Assembly (NCBI GenBank): GCA_036346275.1
Contig: CM070717.1
Coordinates: 8,119,178-8,183,177 of the forward strand
DNA length: 64,000 bases
From: Otatea glauca
Lineage: Eukaryota > Streptophyta > Magnoliopsida > Poales > Poaceae
Direction: 5' to 3'
In this document: positions 37,314 to 47,732 of the stretch, one piece after another
Position numbering within the stretch: the stretch's first letter is position 1
How the letters are laid out: the number at the start of each line of letters is the position of its first letter
Notes under the pieces: model-generated
What the model was told of the DNA's origin: nothing
The model's input: the letters and a program-made list of their open reading frames with translations, nothing else
Database searches by the model: none
Translations under genes and position numbers: made by a program

Positions 37314-37475
37314 ATTATTTCATAGTTCAAGGCCAGAAGATCTTACCACAAATATGATAACAAAATAATTCATAGTTCAGCTAACAATACATTAACAAAA
37401 TATGATATATACCACAAATATCAATAAGTGTTCAGCTAGAAACCACATTATTTCGTAGCTCAAGACAAGAAAACC

Positions 37476-37917
37476 TTATAGTTTTTTCATGTCTTCCATA
37501 ATATGTGCCATAGCTTCTGCAATAGAGGCCTCTCGGTTCTCTCTGAAGTTCCACAACTCCAGTAAAGTGCCGATTTGTTTGACACCAATAATCGATTGAT
37601 CTTCGGTCATATCTCTCAGTCCCTACAAATTAAAAGAGATCATGTTGTTGTGAGAAGTATAGTAACCACATCGAATTCAGTACTAGAAACCTTCATATTA
37701 CCTCTATAAGCTCAGCTTTAGCTTCTTCCAGCTCTGCATTCGCCCTGTGGTCCTTACTGATAAGTGCCATGTTAAGAGATTAGATATCTTGCAAGCGATC
37801 ATCTATATCTTTCAGTTTTTGTTTCATCTCATAAATCTTTTCTGTTATTTCAGATTTCCTCTTCAGTTGTTCAATCTCCACCTCAAGTTTTTGTTTAGCT
37901 TCTAATAGCTTTTCCAT
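37476..37917 (-). pseudogene. Captured IDN2/FDM-like (coiled-coil/XH) fragment in CACTA E
   Basis: Exon 1 (37917-37702, ATG at 37917) reads MEKLLEAKQKLEVEIEQLKR and on through a charged coiled coil to ALISKDHRANAELEEAKAEL. It ends at a GT donor; exon 2 (37622-37476) starts after TTTGTAG, reads GLRDMTEDQSIIGVKQIGTL, then ELWNFRENREASIAEAMAHI, and stops at 37476. This order is that of the end of the coiled coil and the start and end of the XH domain of plant IDN2/FDM proteins, which act in RNA-directed DNA methylation. The XS and zinc-finger parts are absent and the XH middle appears deleted. One stop (DI*SLN) breaks exon 1. Element F has a homologous copy without that stop. The family match is from recalled patterns. 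Confidence 0.6.
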
Positions 37918-38339
37918 GTCGTCGATCTACTAGAATATAATACTTGTTCTCAGTCAAATCCCAACTGACACCATCCTAGCAAATCAAGCTAGCATTGCAC
38001 TATATATACATTATTACATTCAACACTTAAATACAATAAACGATTGTAGTTCCAATTTTAAGCACCATGTATACAAGTGATGAACTTGCAATGGCAGAGT
38101 ATGTAAATGAAGTCATCTTCGCATCAATATTTCTAAGAGTATGTAAATTAAGTCATACTATGTCATACTATGTAAATCTAAAGCATTATCAGTCATTGTG
38201 ATCGAACACAACATTCATGTGGCTTTCATTTTTTCATAAAAAGATAGCAGAAGCATATATAGATAAACAAATTTGCACTGATGTAACAAACACATTGTAC
38301 AAACCAAAGCATGCTACAAATAACTCTCACACGAATTTA

Positions 38340-38636
38340 ATTTTATCACTAGGAGTACTTCACGCGGAGGAGTTCGACGCGCCGGGAGGAAGAGGAGGAG
38401 GTGGCCGCCGCCCCTCACAGATGCCGGGAGGAGGTGCTCGCGGATGGAGGAGTTCGCGTGACGCGGGGAGGAGGAGGAGGTGGCCGCACTCACGGAGGAG
38501 GAGGGAGGTGGCCTTCACGCTATCAGGTGGATGCTATCGGGAGGTGGGTTGCTAGGAGCCTAGGGTTTGCGAGAGACGAAACGCATGGATCGATCTGCAC
38601 TACGAACCTCTATCGGTATGGTTATATAGGGTTTTG
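38340..38636 (-). promoter_or_regulatory. Promoter and GC-rich leader of CACTA E
   Basis: On the minus strand a TATA box (CCTATATAAC, 38630-38621) directly follows the right-hand repeat array, and a GC-rich leader (about 38560-38355) comes next. It would drive transcription leftward through the captured fragment and the hairpin. Confidence 0.5.
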
Positions 38637-38639
38637 AGG

Positions 38640-38890
38640 TCATATCATAGACGGTTTCTATTTTAAACCGTCTGTGATATTAAATTATCACCAACGGTTT
38701 GCATTTAAATACGTCTATGATATTATCACAGACGGGTTTTAACTAAAACCGTCTGTGATATGACTGATGGTACATGAAGAGAACCGTTTGTGATTGTCTC
38801 ACTGACGGTTTTACTATAGAACCGTCAGTGATGTTCATTATCATAGATGTTTTTACCAAACCGTCTGTGTTAAGACGTCTAATATAAGTC
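38640..38890. repeat. Right subterminal repeats of CACTA E
   Basis: Inverted pairs of TCACAGACGG and CCGTCTGTGATA ending just before CTTTCTGTAGTATTG. Confidence 0.85.
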
Positions 38891-41204
38891 TTTCTGTAGT
38901 ATTGCAACAGGATGCTTCCAGTGCTAGATCAAGATCATGGGAGGCACGTACAGAGTGCCTTAAGGACACGCTGAGGGAGCAGTTGAGGGAGGAGATCAAG
39001 GAGGAGATGATAGCACGTGAGAAGCGCCTGAGGGTTGAGATGAAGCTGATGATCTCCCAGAGTTAGAGCTAGATGGCCTCGCCTCTCGTAGAAAGGCGTG
39101 TGACCCGCCCAACAGCCATGGTTCCAAAATTGATCAGTCTGGTCCCCAACTGAAGGTAATAATTTTTTCTGACTTAAAGGTGTGAGAATAACTCCTATAA
39201 TGTTTTCGATTAAGTTGCACACTTCTTGCAAGCACCTGCCAACTTCCATCTCATCGTGCTGGGAGAAGAATTTCCCATTGTAGCTGCACGCGGTGTTGCA
39301 TTTCCATACAAGGAGACTGATACAATGCATGGTAAGCCTTTGATGAAGGGCTACCTGAGGGTGCAGGTCAACTATGTCCAAGAAGACTTGCAATCTCATA
39401 TGCTGGAGCTTCCCCCGAACGAAGATATCAATACTCTCGGGCAAGCACGATGTCGTTCATCAAGTGGCCCACGACGGGTGTCGTACTATTCAAGTTAAAT
39501 ATCCTCCGTGTCTTTTCGATCATTACAGTACTACAACACGTTACATATGCATATGCTTGTAGGTTCCTATCATACCTGCGCTTGCTCCTGCTCTTGCTCC
39601 CATCACCATGACGACTCCTATGCAAAGTGTAGAGCTGGTGCACAAAAGGACTAGCACGATAGCAAAAGAACCATTGGAGGCCTCGGAGACTCCTTCAGTC
39701 AAGAAGGCAAAGTTGACAGAGGCCACAAATCACCCTCAAGATTTTAAGGGGTACGTACAAGTAAAGCCCCTTTTGCATAGCAACGAATTTAATGCTCTAG
39801 GCAAATAGACTCGCTTGCTCTATGGATAATACAATGACAAGATGAATGAGGCAGAGCATCATATTGATTTTGAATGTGAGGTATAAAGTGGGACACTTCC
39901 ACCGCGAGGAGCATGTGACATTCTCACTCAGTTTTGAGGATCTTTTTTGTTTGTACCAACTGATGGCCATTGATATTTCTACTCTATGACCCTAAACGTT
40001 GTATCACACCATAAAGCATGAGCCTATAACTTTTATAGGATTTTGTATAATATTTTTTAACATTCGACACGAGTTGTAGGATAATGAGGCAGCGAGCTAT
40101 GACGGGTCAACACCTAGTTGGCTTTGTTGACCCTGAGCTTGTGTCTACGACCATGGCTAGGCTTGAATTAGAGTTCCTTGCAAACTACATCAAGCGATCA
40201 ATGCAGGCTAAGGCGAAAATGGGTTTCATTCTATTCGCATACCACGAGGAGTAAGCAGTACTTTACCCTTCACTTACTTGTACTACTTAAACCATATATG
40301 AACTTATTTTATTGCACTACATGCCATTTAATGAGCAACCATTGGGTTCTACACGTGCTCTCTCTGAGCAAAAACAAAGTCTACACTTTTTACTTGATCG
40401 AGAAGTGACCGATGGCCTACACGATCAAGCCTGTTTTGCAAAAGTAAGTACATTCCTCTAACCCAACACTTTCTGTATTTAACTACGTTCATTTTTTTTT
40501 GACTCAATGGCATCTCTCCAATGTGTGTAGGGGTTTCTCGTCTTACGTCGCTTTAGGAGGGCGACCTGATGACAAACGAGGCGACCAGCTGCAGTGGAAG
40601 CGCTTCAATTTACAAGTGCCTAGTATAGGATTAGTTTTTTCTGACATCTATTTTTCATCTCTTAGTTTCATTTTCTTTGTTCACAGTGTCATCAATAGGG
40701 TAGCAATTACTTGTGTGGCTTCTACGTCATGCATCACATGCTGATCGGCGTCGGCGGTGCACACCTTTTCCCTAAGGTATATGTACATGCATGATACATG
40801 TAGGCTTTTACAAAGAAATTTTAAAAAATAAATTCGTGCACTCTTTTCTATTTTGCGAAAGATCGATATCCCTATGAAGAGCTTACAAAGCAAAGAACTC
40901 AGCAAATTGCGAGACCACATATGCTAGTGGTACTTGACAGAAGTTCTAGTAGAGGATGATAGGTTTAGAGACCCGATAGGCTCTTACTAGTTTATATGTA
41001 AACAATGTGATATGTGTACTGATTGTTAAGCATATATATTTGTGTTCTATATTGTGAACGAATGTGATTTATATTGTTGCAATACCTTTTCCAGCTTAAA
41101 GCATCGGCAACTACATTAGCCTTGCCAGGATGGTAATGTATTTCCACATCATAATCCTTGATTAACTCTAGCCATCTTATTTGTCTTAGGTCACTACTAC
41201 AGAA

Positions 41205-41530
41205 AGGCTTGTATTAGAGACCTCAACACATATGGTTGAGAAAAACCGTCTGTGATAAGGAACATCACTAACAGTTCGAGTGGAATGCCTTGGTAAAGCT
41301 GTTCATTCTCAACGGGAAAGGATTTCTCTATTATGACTTCCACTTCTCGATCCCGACCCAGAAAAGTGATCGACCCACCGTTAGTGAGATAATCATGGAC
41401 GGTACTCTTCATAAACTATCAGTGATATACATCAATCGTTTGTGACGCTATCACAGATGGTTCTACATACGAACCGTCTGTGATAACTACCCATCACAGA
41501 TGGTACTAATTACGAAGCGCCTGTGCTATG
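41205..41530. repeat. Left subterminal repeats of CACTA F, with an embedded foreign segment
   Basis: Units of ATCACAGACGGTT type, diverged, at 41215-41275 and 41395-41525. Between them, 41275-41395 is non-repeat sequence with an open minus-strand frame (LTNGGSITFLGRDREVEVII) of unknown origin. Confidence 0.7.
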
Positions 41531-41539
41531 AACTGAGAC

Positions 41540-41865
41540 CACTGTATAAACATACTGATATAGGTTCGTAGCATGGACCAATGCTCCCATGGCGTTTCAC
41601 CTCCCCTAAACCCTAGCCCCCCAACAAGCCTCCTCCCGGCGACCTCCACCTGGCCATCTTCCTCAACGGTGAACTCCTCCCCAGCATCCTCCTCCTCCCC
41701 GGTGACCTCCTCTCTAGCATCCTCCTCCCCGCCGACCTCCACCTCGCCAACTGGCCTCCTCCTTAGAGACCGGCCTCCTCCCGACCGGTCCTCCCCCTCG
41801 GCGACCTCCTCCTCCACCCCTCGAGTCCATGCTCTAGCCCGCGTGCTCCATTTGATTCAGTGAGA
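41540..41865 (+). promoter_or_regulatory. Promoter and GC-rich leader of CACTA F
   Basis: TATA box TGTATAAA at 41543-41550 next to the array, then a GC-rich leader with a Ser/Pro-rich open frame (ATG 41573 to 41863). The frame is low-complexity and may be untranslated. Confidence 0.5.
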
Positions 41866-42720
41866 CCTCTGCATCTCCTTGTGATTATCATATTGTTAAT
41901 AGTTCAATGGTTGCATGGATGATGATTATCATGTTGTTAATAGATCAATGGTTCGTGTTATTATCATGTTGTGCAGAATGATGATTCAAAATTCTAAAAT
42001 GCCATGGTGCATTGATTGCTAGCATTTGTATTTGCAATGTACATGATGATATTATATGGAATTTTGGATGGATTGTAGATGCATGCAAATCCAAAGCTAC
42101 ATGTATATTTTACCTGTGGTGTTGTTCATACAGATGGTGATTTAGCTAAATATCGCTATTATTAGCTCATCAATTTCAACACTACAAGAAGCGAATTATG
42201 TCAAAGTTGTACTATTAATAAGGCTGAAGATTCAAATCGGGTCGCTAGTTTATCATTAGCTATTGAGTGTATTTAATTATGCAGATGGGTTGGAGGTTTT
42301 CTTTTTTACAAAGGCCACAACTAGTTTTCATGTATGCTTCTTTTGAACACAACTAAACAAGGAAACATGACAAAAATATAAATTAATAAAAGAAATCTCC
42401 ACATTTGAGCAGTGCTTCTATACTTTTCATCTTTACCTAGGGTATGCATACATAGTTTAGTTTATCTGCAACTTCGATGGACCTAGAACATTCATCTAGT
42501 GATTAGGTATGTTGAGTTTAGACGTTAAATTTAATATCTGTGATGATCTCTTATAATATTTTGGTTTGTGACTACTGTTCATATGGTATGTGAATTTATT
42601 TTATGCAAAACATTGAAATTCTCATTAATTGCCTCTACTTTGATTAATCTATTATTCTGATATATGAGAATATTATTTTGATTTTGATCTAAATTAATTG
42701 ACAAGATTAAAATCTGATTT
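41866..42720 (+). other. Intron-like AT-rich region of CACTA F
   Basis: Between the GC-rich leader and the captured exons. No ORF or repeat of note; best read as a leader intron. Confidence 0.4.
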
Positions 42721-42729
42721 TGGTAAAAA

Positions 42730-43256
42730 CAAAAACTTGAGGTGGAGATTGAACAACTGAAGGGGAAGTCTGAGTTAACTGAAAGGATAGATGACAAAGA
42801 CTTGAGGTGGAGGGTCTTAAAATATATGGGATGAAATAACAACTGAAAGACATAGATAACAAAGTACAATATCACATAGATGACAAAGTACAAGATATTG
42901 AATCCCTTAACACAACACTCATCATTAAGGACCGAAGGGCTAATGCAGAACTGGAAGAAGACAAAGCTGAGCTTATAGAGGTATTATAAAGGTTTCTAGT
43001 ATTTAATTCGATGTGGTTAGGTATTATAAAGGTTTCTAGTATTTAATTCGATGTGGTTACTAATAATATACCAAGACACCATTTTCACAACAACATGATC
43101 ATTTTTCAGGGATTAAGAGATATGATTAGAGATCAATCGGTTATTGGTGTCAAACTAATCAGCATTGTACTAGAGTTGTGTAACTTCAGAGAGAACCGAA
43201 AAGCCTCTGTTGCGGAAGATATGGCACATATGATGGCAGACATGAAAAAACCATAA
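42730..43256 (+). pseudogene. Captured IDN2/FDM-like (coiled-coil/XH) fragment in CACTA F
   Basis: Exon 1 (about 42730-42980) reads QKLEVEIEQLKGKSEL, is disturbed by small duplications near 42780-42860, then DIESLNTTLIIKDRRANAEL and EEDKAELIE before a GT donor at 42981. Exon 2 (43110-43256, after TTTTTCAG) reads GLRDMIRDQSVIGVKLISIV, LELCNFRENRKASVAEDMAH and stops at 43256. The match to the coiled coil and XH ends of IDN2/FDM proteins is the same as in element E, and the exon junction is identical. A 40-bp tandem duplication follows the donor site. Confidence 0.6.
42981..43059. repeat. 40-bp tandem duplication at a splice donor
   Basis: GTATTATAAAGGTTTCTAGT and twenty more bases occur twice head to tail (42981-43020, 43021-43059), so the intron of the captured fragment begins with two copies of its donor region. 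Confidence 0.95.
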
Positions 43257-43432
43257 GATCTTCTTATCTTGAACTATGAAATAATTTTGTTTCTCAATGT
43301 ACGCTTGTTGATATTTGTGGTATATATCATATTTTGTTAATGTATTGTCACATGAACTATGAAATATTTTGTTGTCATATTTGTGGTATTCATATTTGTG
43401 ATAAGGTCTTCTTGTCTTGAACTATGAAATAA

Positions 43433-44202
43433 TGTTTTTTCCCTACCTCTCTTTGAATAACTTTCATGATTAGTATATGTTGTTCGAAGTTTTCTTCTCT
43501 TTAGATATTTCTGCAACAACATTTACAAGACATAACCAGATATAGATTTTACAATTGAATATCAAAACATCCTACATGCATTGAGGCAATAGCTTGTCTG
43601 ATGTGGAGGGTCTTAAAATATGAACATTTGTAACACTTTTATCCTCTTACTTATCCTATTGTTGATAGATTCCAAAGCAAAATCCAATTCCATGAACAGT
43701 TCTTCCTGAAAGTTGTCATGCTCTGGTTTATCTTCCACTTTATCCTCATCCCCGAATGAGAATACCATATGCATCCTATTTTCACTCTGATCTTATATAG
43801 GAACAGGATCAGAGTGATAAGAGTGATCCAGTTCTTATATAAGATCAGAGTGAAAATAGGCTGTATATGGTATTCTCATTCGGGGATGATGATGAAGTGG
43901 AAGATAAATCAGAGCATGACAATTTTCAGGACGAACTGTTCATGGAATTGGATTTTGCCTTAGAATCCATCAATATTAGGAAAAGAAAGGGGATGAAAGT
44001 GCTACAAAAGTTCATATTTTAAGACCTTCCTCATCAAACAAGCTGTTGCCTCCATGCATTTAGGATGTTTTGATATTCAATTGTAAAATCTATAACTGGT
44101 TATGTCTTGTAAATGTCGTTGTAGAATATCTGAGGAGAATAAAATTTCAAACAACAGATACTAACCATGGAAGTTCTGCCAAGAGATTTAGGGGAAAACA
44201 TA
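43433..44202. repeat. 770-bp inverted repeat (hairpin) in CACTA F
   Basis: Left arm about 43433-43805 and right arm about 43830-44202 are reverse complements with few mismatches and a loop of about 25 bases that is itself partly palindromic. The right arm, in sense, carries an acidic open frame (YMVFSFGDDDEVEDKSEHDN, then FQDELFMELDFALESI), so a coding fragment has been duplicated in inverse. The outer 150 bases of each arm match the hairpin of element E. Confidence 0.9.
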
Positions 44203-44204
44203 TC

Positions 44205-44345
44205 ACGGATGATTCTAGTTTAAAACCATCTGTGATATGTCTTTTCACCATCGGTTTTGAAACCTTCTGTGATATGTGTCTTATTATCGCTGACATATGA
44301 TTACAGATGGCCCAGAAAACCATCTGTGATGATGGTTTCTAACAG
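44205..44345. repeat. Right subterminal repeats of CACTA F
   Basis: Diverged units of TCACGGATGATT and AACCATCTGTGATA type ahead of the decayed terminus. Confidence 0.75.
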
Positions 44346-44741
44346 TTTGTAATTGCCTTTTGTGTAGTAGGAGGTCCGCTTGAGTGAAGACATACATGAA
44401 ATTCTTGTTGTCTGTGAATATCTCATAATGATTCTTGATGATATAATGCTTCCACAACTTTAGTACATGCACAACTGTAGCCATTTCCATATCATGGGTT
44501 GGATAGTATTCCACATGTGGTCGCAATTGCCGCGAGGCATCTACAACTACTTTGCCCTCTTGCATGGAGATACATCCAAGTCCCTGTCTTGAAGCATCAT
44601 AGAAAATCTCAAAGTTTTTTTTTAGATATCTGGCAAAATGTGCACTGGGGCTGTACTCAGCCTTTTCATTAATTCCTGAAAACTTTGCTCATAGGCTTCA
44701 CATCATTCAAACTTCTCCTCCTTCTTTAGCCAATGGGTAAA

Positions 44742-46725
44742 TGTAACATTCCAATGTTTGGTTTATTTGAATTTATTAAGCATTTTGTGAAAATTTTGGA
44801 TTTTTCTAGATTTTATTTGAATTTATTTATTATTCTTAATTATGGTCTATTGTGAAAAATATTTAAATATTGAGAAATTTTAAATAAATTTTCGCATAAA
44901 ATATTTTATTTCAGTTATAAATATGTAAATGTATTTTTAAAATTTTTCTAGAAGTTTTTTGGTATTTTAGCTATTTTATTTGGCTTTGTTTATTTTTTGT
45001 AATTATTTTAAATTGAATAGTAATTTAAAAAACCATTTGACCAATATTGGGCCGAACCCGAGCTCGCCCAATCTAATGCGTTGCTGTGTCGGCCTGGTTT
45101 TTAGAGGTTTAAGTCAGCCATTAGATTGTAATCCAACGTTCGGATTGAATCCGAAACCCTAAGCATCGGAGTCCGTCAGATTCGGTTTGGCGTGTCCGGC
45201 TTGGATTTCGCTGTGTGGAGCGTGATATGGACCGTTGGACGGGGGCGCATGAATGGCTCCGATTGTGTCTTCCCTACGGAGCCGCTGCCATATCAGAGAG
45301 TGACTCCGCCACCGCAACCAACTAGGTTTCCACTAGAGCATGGCCTTCGAGTCTTTAAAAGCCACACGGATCCTGCCTCGAGGATCATCTGGCCTTTGCG
45401 CATCTTTTGCCCCAAGTTTTGGTTCCCGAGAAGCCCTAGAGTTGCCGCGGGAGCTCGTCGAAGCAAGTTAGTGCGTCGGCTCTGTTTTCTTCATTTTACG
45501 ACGCCACCGTTTCATCTCCGCCATAGCTGGGGGTGTCGCCAAGTTGCCTGCATTGTGTTCTCTTGGATTCACCAGATCAAGTGGTTGTTTTGTCGCTGGA
45601 GCACCGTGGGAGTGGTCATCTTCTCCAAGTCTAGTAGCCTTCCGCCGTCGTGCCACCATTGCTGTGTTTGGTTGCTGTTAGCTGTTGGATCATCTGTAGA
45701 CGGTTAGGATCTAGCCATGTGTCTGAGCTCTCTGCCTAGTTTGGGTAAGTCTCATCCGTTGGATGTGTCGTGTTCGGTCTAGATCTTGCCACGTGATTGC
45801 GTCAGATTTAAACCTCATTAGTAAGTTTTGGCTGTCAGATTTAGATCTACCGCTCATATCTTTACGAGCGTCTTCATCTAGTCCTACCACGTATCATCAC
45901 CGCACTGTGCCATGGATGCTTATTGGTGTTAGCATGACATCGCCGCATGACATCGGTGCTTGCGTCAGCGAGTCTACGTAATAGTGCGACGAGTCCATAG
46001 TAGACCGGGCAAAATAGTGGACCGTGTCCATATAGACTGGAACACGTGTCGGGCCAAGATTTGATCGAATTAGTGTTGATGTCATGCTTGCATAATAAAT
46101 TGAATTTCCAATACAAAAATAATTAAGGATAATTCTTATTTTTGATTTTTAGTATTTTCTTTATGTTCAAATCTTTAAAGAGCCCATCCTCCCTAATACA
46201 AGCTATGATTAAGGTGATTCAAATTTCTAAAAATTTGTAAAATTGAGATCTATTTAGTGGTGAATTTTATTTGATTTTTGGAGTTAGTTTGCTCTTTATG
46301 TTAGTATTTACATGGCATTCTCTCTTGTTACGCGTAAACGTCGAAGTGCTCGAAGCGTACGAGGAGGATTCATTAATGCAAGACCATGTTCGAGAGCAAG
46401 AACAAAAATTTTTCCAAGCCAAGATGTGCTTTGATCATGTTAAACTTAGTTTGCAAAATTGTTATATTATTTTTACTTTATGCATGTTATTTTATGTATA
46501 CAACTGTTTCAAAATAGTTCGGGATCTAGTTAATATACCTAATTGAACTATATCCTACCTTCATTTCTATGCCATGATTAATTTTTACCCTAGATTGGTT
46601 CATTGTTAGTTGGTTAATTTTAAAATCAACTTGGGTTGGTTAGACCATGTTAGTTTGTTTAGCCATACCTCGTGTAACTCATGTTTTTCAAAATACCAAA
46701 AGTTAATCTTGACTAATGGAATATA
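44742..46725 (+). mobile_element. 5' part of a Tekay/Del-type LTR
   Basis: Begins TGTAACATTCC at 44742 and runs through a GC-rich block (45050-45700) to sequence homologous to 32830-33000 and to 59441-59640 (TTATGCATG, then a GCCATGATTAATTTTTACCC-like string). It stops where another LTR fragment begins near 46730. No 3' end was found. Confidence 0.65.
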
Positions 46726-46729
46726 GGAT

Positions 46730-47732
46730 GGCTCGGAGGTGTGCTCGCCAACCTCGTCCCCGAGCTCTCGGCTGTTCTGGCACAAGGTGAGCTCAAGGTC
46801 GTTAGGAGTAAGGTATTGGTGAGCTAAGGCTGCCTATGAGCGTATGGCACGGCTTTAAGGTGAATTGCAGTGGAGTGGGCGAGGCGGTATGGGCGCAGAA
46901 CGGACTCGGCGAGGCCTGGCAAGGCAAGGCCACGTGGCACGCTGGCTCTGCCGCGGCGTCTATGTAGCATGGGCAGGGAGAAGGCGAGGAGAGGGAGGCG
47001 ACGGCGTGAGGGGCTGATCGGTGGGGTCCCCTTCCCAACTTGGCCCACTAGCAGCGTCGGAGATGCGATTGAGGAGGTCACACACCATACGATTCTTGCC
47101 ACGGCCGCGAGTGGCAGGGCCAAACACTATTGTGTTAATGGTTGGTCGAGGAGTGGAGAGGGGTGAGGCACTAGGGAGGTTGACCAGTGGGTCCCTCGGC
47201 TCGCTTGGCCCACCTGCAGTGACCGGCTTGGAGGCATTTCATTGAACATATCGTGATTGCATTGTAGCGACATCAATTTTTAACTGAATTCGTCTGGTAG
47301 TTGGGTTAGCTCAAATGTGGTTCTAGCCAATTTGAAAAATCTTGGAAAAATTGGTGCTGGTAGCTCTATGATTTTACTTTCCATTTTCCTTTGTTTCATT
47401 CAATTCTCTACTGTAGTTTTTGAACTAAAATTCCTGCAAATTTGCTTTTTTAAAAAATAATTGAATTTTTAAAGCACATAATTTTGTTAAAAAATCTTGA
47501 AAATTTTCTATTTATTCATCCTAATTATTGTAGTATTTTATAAAATTATTTTCTAGGTTATGTTATATGGAACTTTTACAAGTTTCTTTTGAATTCTCAA
47601 ACTTGAAGTAAAAGGATTTAAATTAATCATTTAAATAATAAAACAAGAAAATCCAATGGAGAATCCAAAAATCCAGTAAATGTCATGCCATATCACTTTA
47701 TTCCATTATCACAATTCTTTGGGAAGTTACAC
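46730..47732 (-). mobile_element. LTR fragment, copy 2
   Basis: Homologous to 7250-8290 over its length: GC-rich block 46735-47225, then an AT-rich block with GTTTCATTCAATTCTC and the end GGGAAGTTACA. On the minus strand this is a TGTAACTTCCC start. The inner boundary is cut. Confidence 0.55.

Larger units (their letters stand above)
36655..38904 (-). mobile_element. Non-autonomous CACTA element E carrying an IDN2/FDM-like fragment
   Basis: Starts CACTACTACAGAAAAGC at 36655 and ends CTTTCTGTAGTATTG at 38904, with the target duplication CAA at 36652-36654 and 38905-38907. Sequence of the D second ORF continues across it. Reading on the minus strand: subterminal array, TATA box, GC-rich leader, intron-like sequence, a two-exon captured gene fragment, then a 360-bp inverted repeat and the other array. 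There is no transposase. Layout and sequence match element F, which lies in the opposite orientation, so E and F are one family moved in trans. Confidence 0.92.
30650..40990 (+). pseudogene. Second ORF of element D (DUF8039 and Ulp1-like C48 protease), interrupted
   Basis: Starts at an ATG at 30650 (MSQVESIDSSPDRIEGATEG; then KARGPNKRATGKVLHFN). The exon runs with stops to a GT donor at 31385. A pair of nested LTRs occupies the intron, and coding resumes at about 36512 after TTGCAG with DILFLTIGKPDHKGGC. CACTA E splits it at 36654/38905. A Glu/Arg/Lys coiled coil (38950-39070) and a DUF8039-like segment (39226-39370, VAARGVAFPYKETDTMHGKP) follow. A Ulp1/C48 cysteine-protease-like part spans 40330-40780: HWVLHVLSLSKNKVY carries the expected His, and CGFYVMHHML preceded by a Gln carries the expected Cys. 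The end is near 40990. Several stops make it a pseudogene. Ulp1 enzymes remove SUMO; a role in the element is not established. Confidence 0.7.
8852..41092 (+). mobile_element. Old CACTA element D, host of nested insertions
   Basis: A plus-strand CACTA with transposase pieces at 8852-9336, 11478-11860 and 25066-27406, an internal repeat array at 28010-28470, a GC-rich leader, and a second ORF in pieces from 30650 to 40990. The pieces line up in one order and orientation once the insertions are set aside: AT-rich insertion 9337-11477, CACTA C, a nested pair of solo LTRs, and CACTA E. The three latter insertions have matching target duplications. D's termini were not found; its right side stops where a gypsy pol remnant begins near 41093. 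Confidence 0.75.
41192..44372 (+). mobile_element. Non-autonomous CACTA element F carrying an IDN2/FDM-like fragment
   Basis: Starts CACTACTACAGAAAGGC at 41192 and ends in a decayed GCCTTTTGTGTAGTAGGA at 44372, with the target duplication GGT at 41189-41191 and 44373-44375. The gypsy pol reading continues across the site. Order: subterminal array, TATA box, GC-rich leader, AT-rich intron-like sequence, captured coiled-coil/XH fragment, a 770-bp inverted repeat, subterminal array. It is in the same family as E but opposite in orientation. It encodes no transposase. Confidence 0.9.
41093..44741 (-). pseudogene. Gypsy RT/RNase H remnant, split by CACTA F
   Basis: On the minus strand 44741-44373 reads an RT end and RNase H-like sequence (KKEEKF, PTHDMEMATVVHVLKLWKHY, then EIFTDNKNFMYVFTQ) and continues past CACTA F at 41191-41093 with RWLELIKDYDVEIHYHPGKA and ADAL. 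These are standard motifs of Ty3/gypsy pol. About 470 bases remain. The left side abuts the end of element D near 41093 and the right side abuts an LTR start at 44742. Confidence 0.75.
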
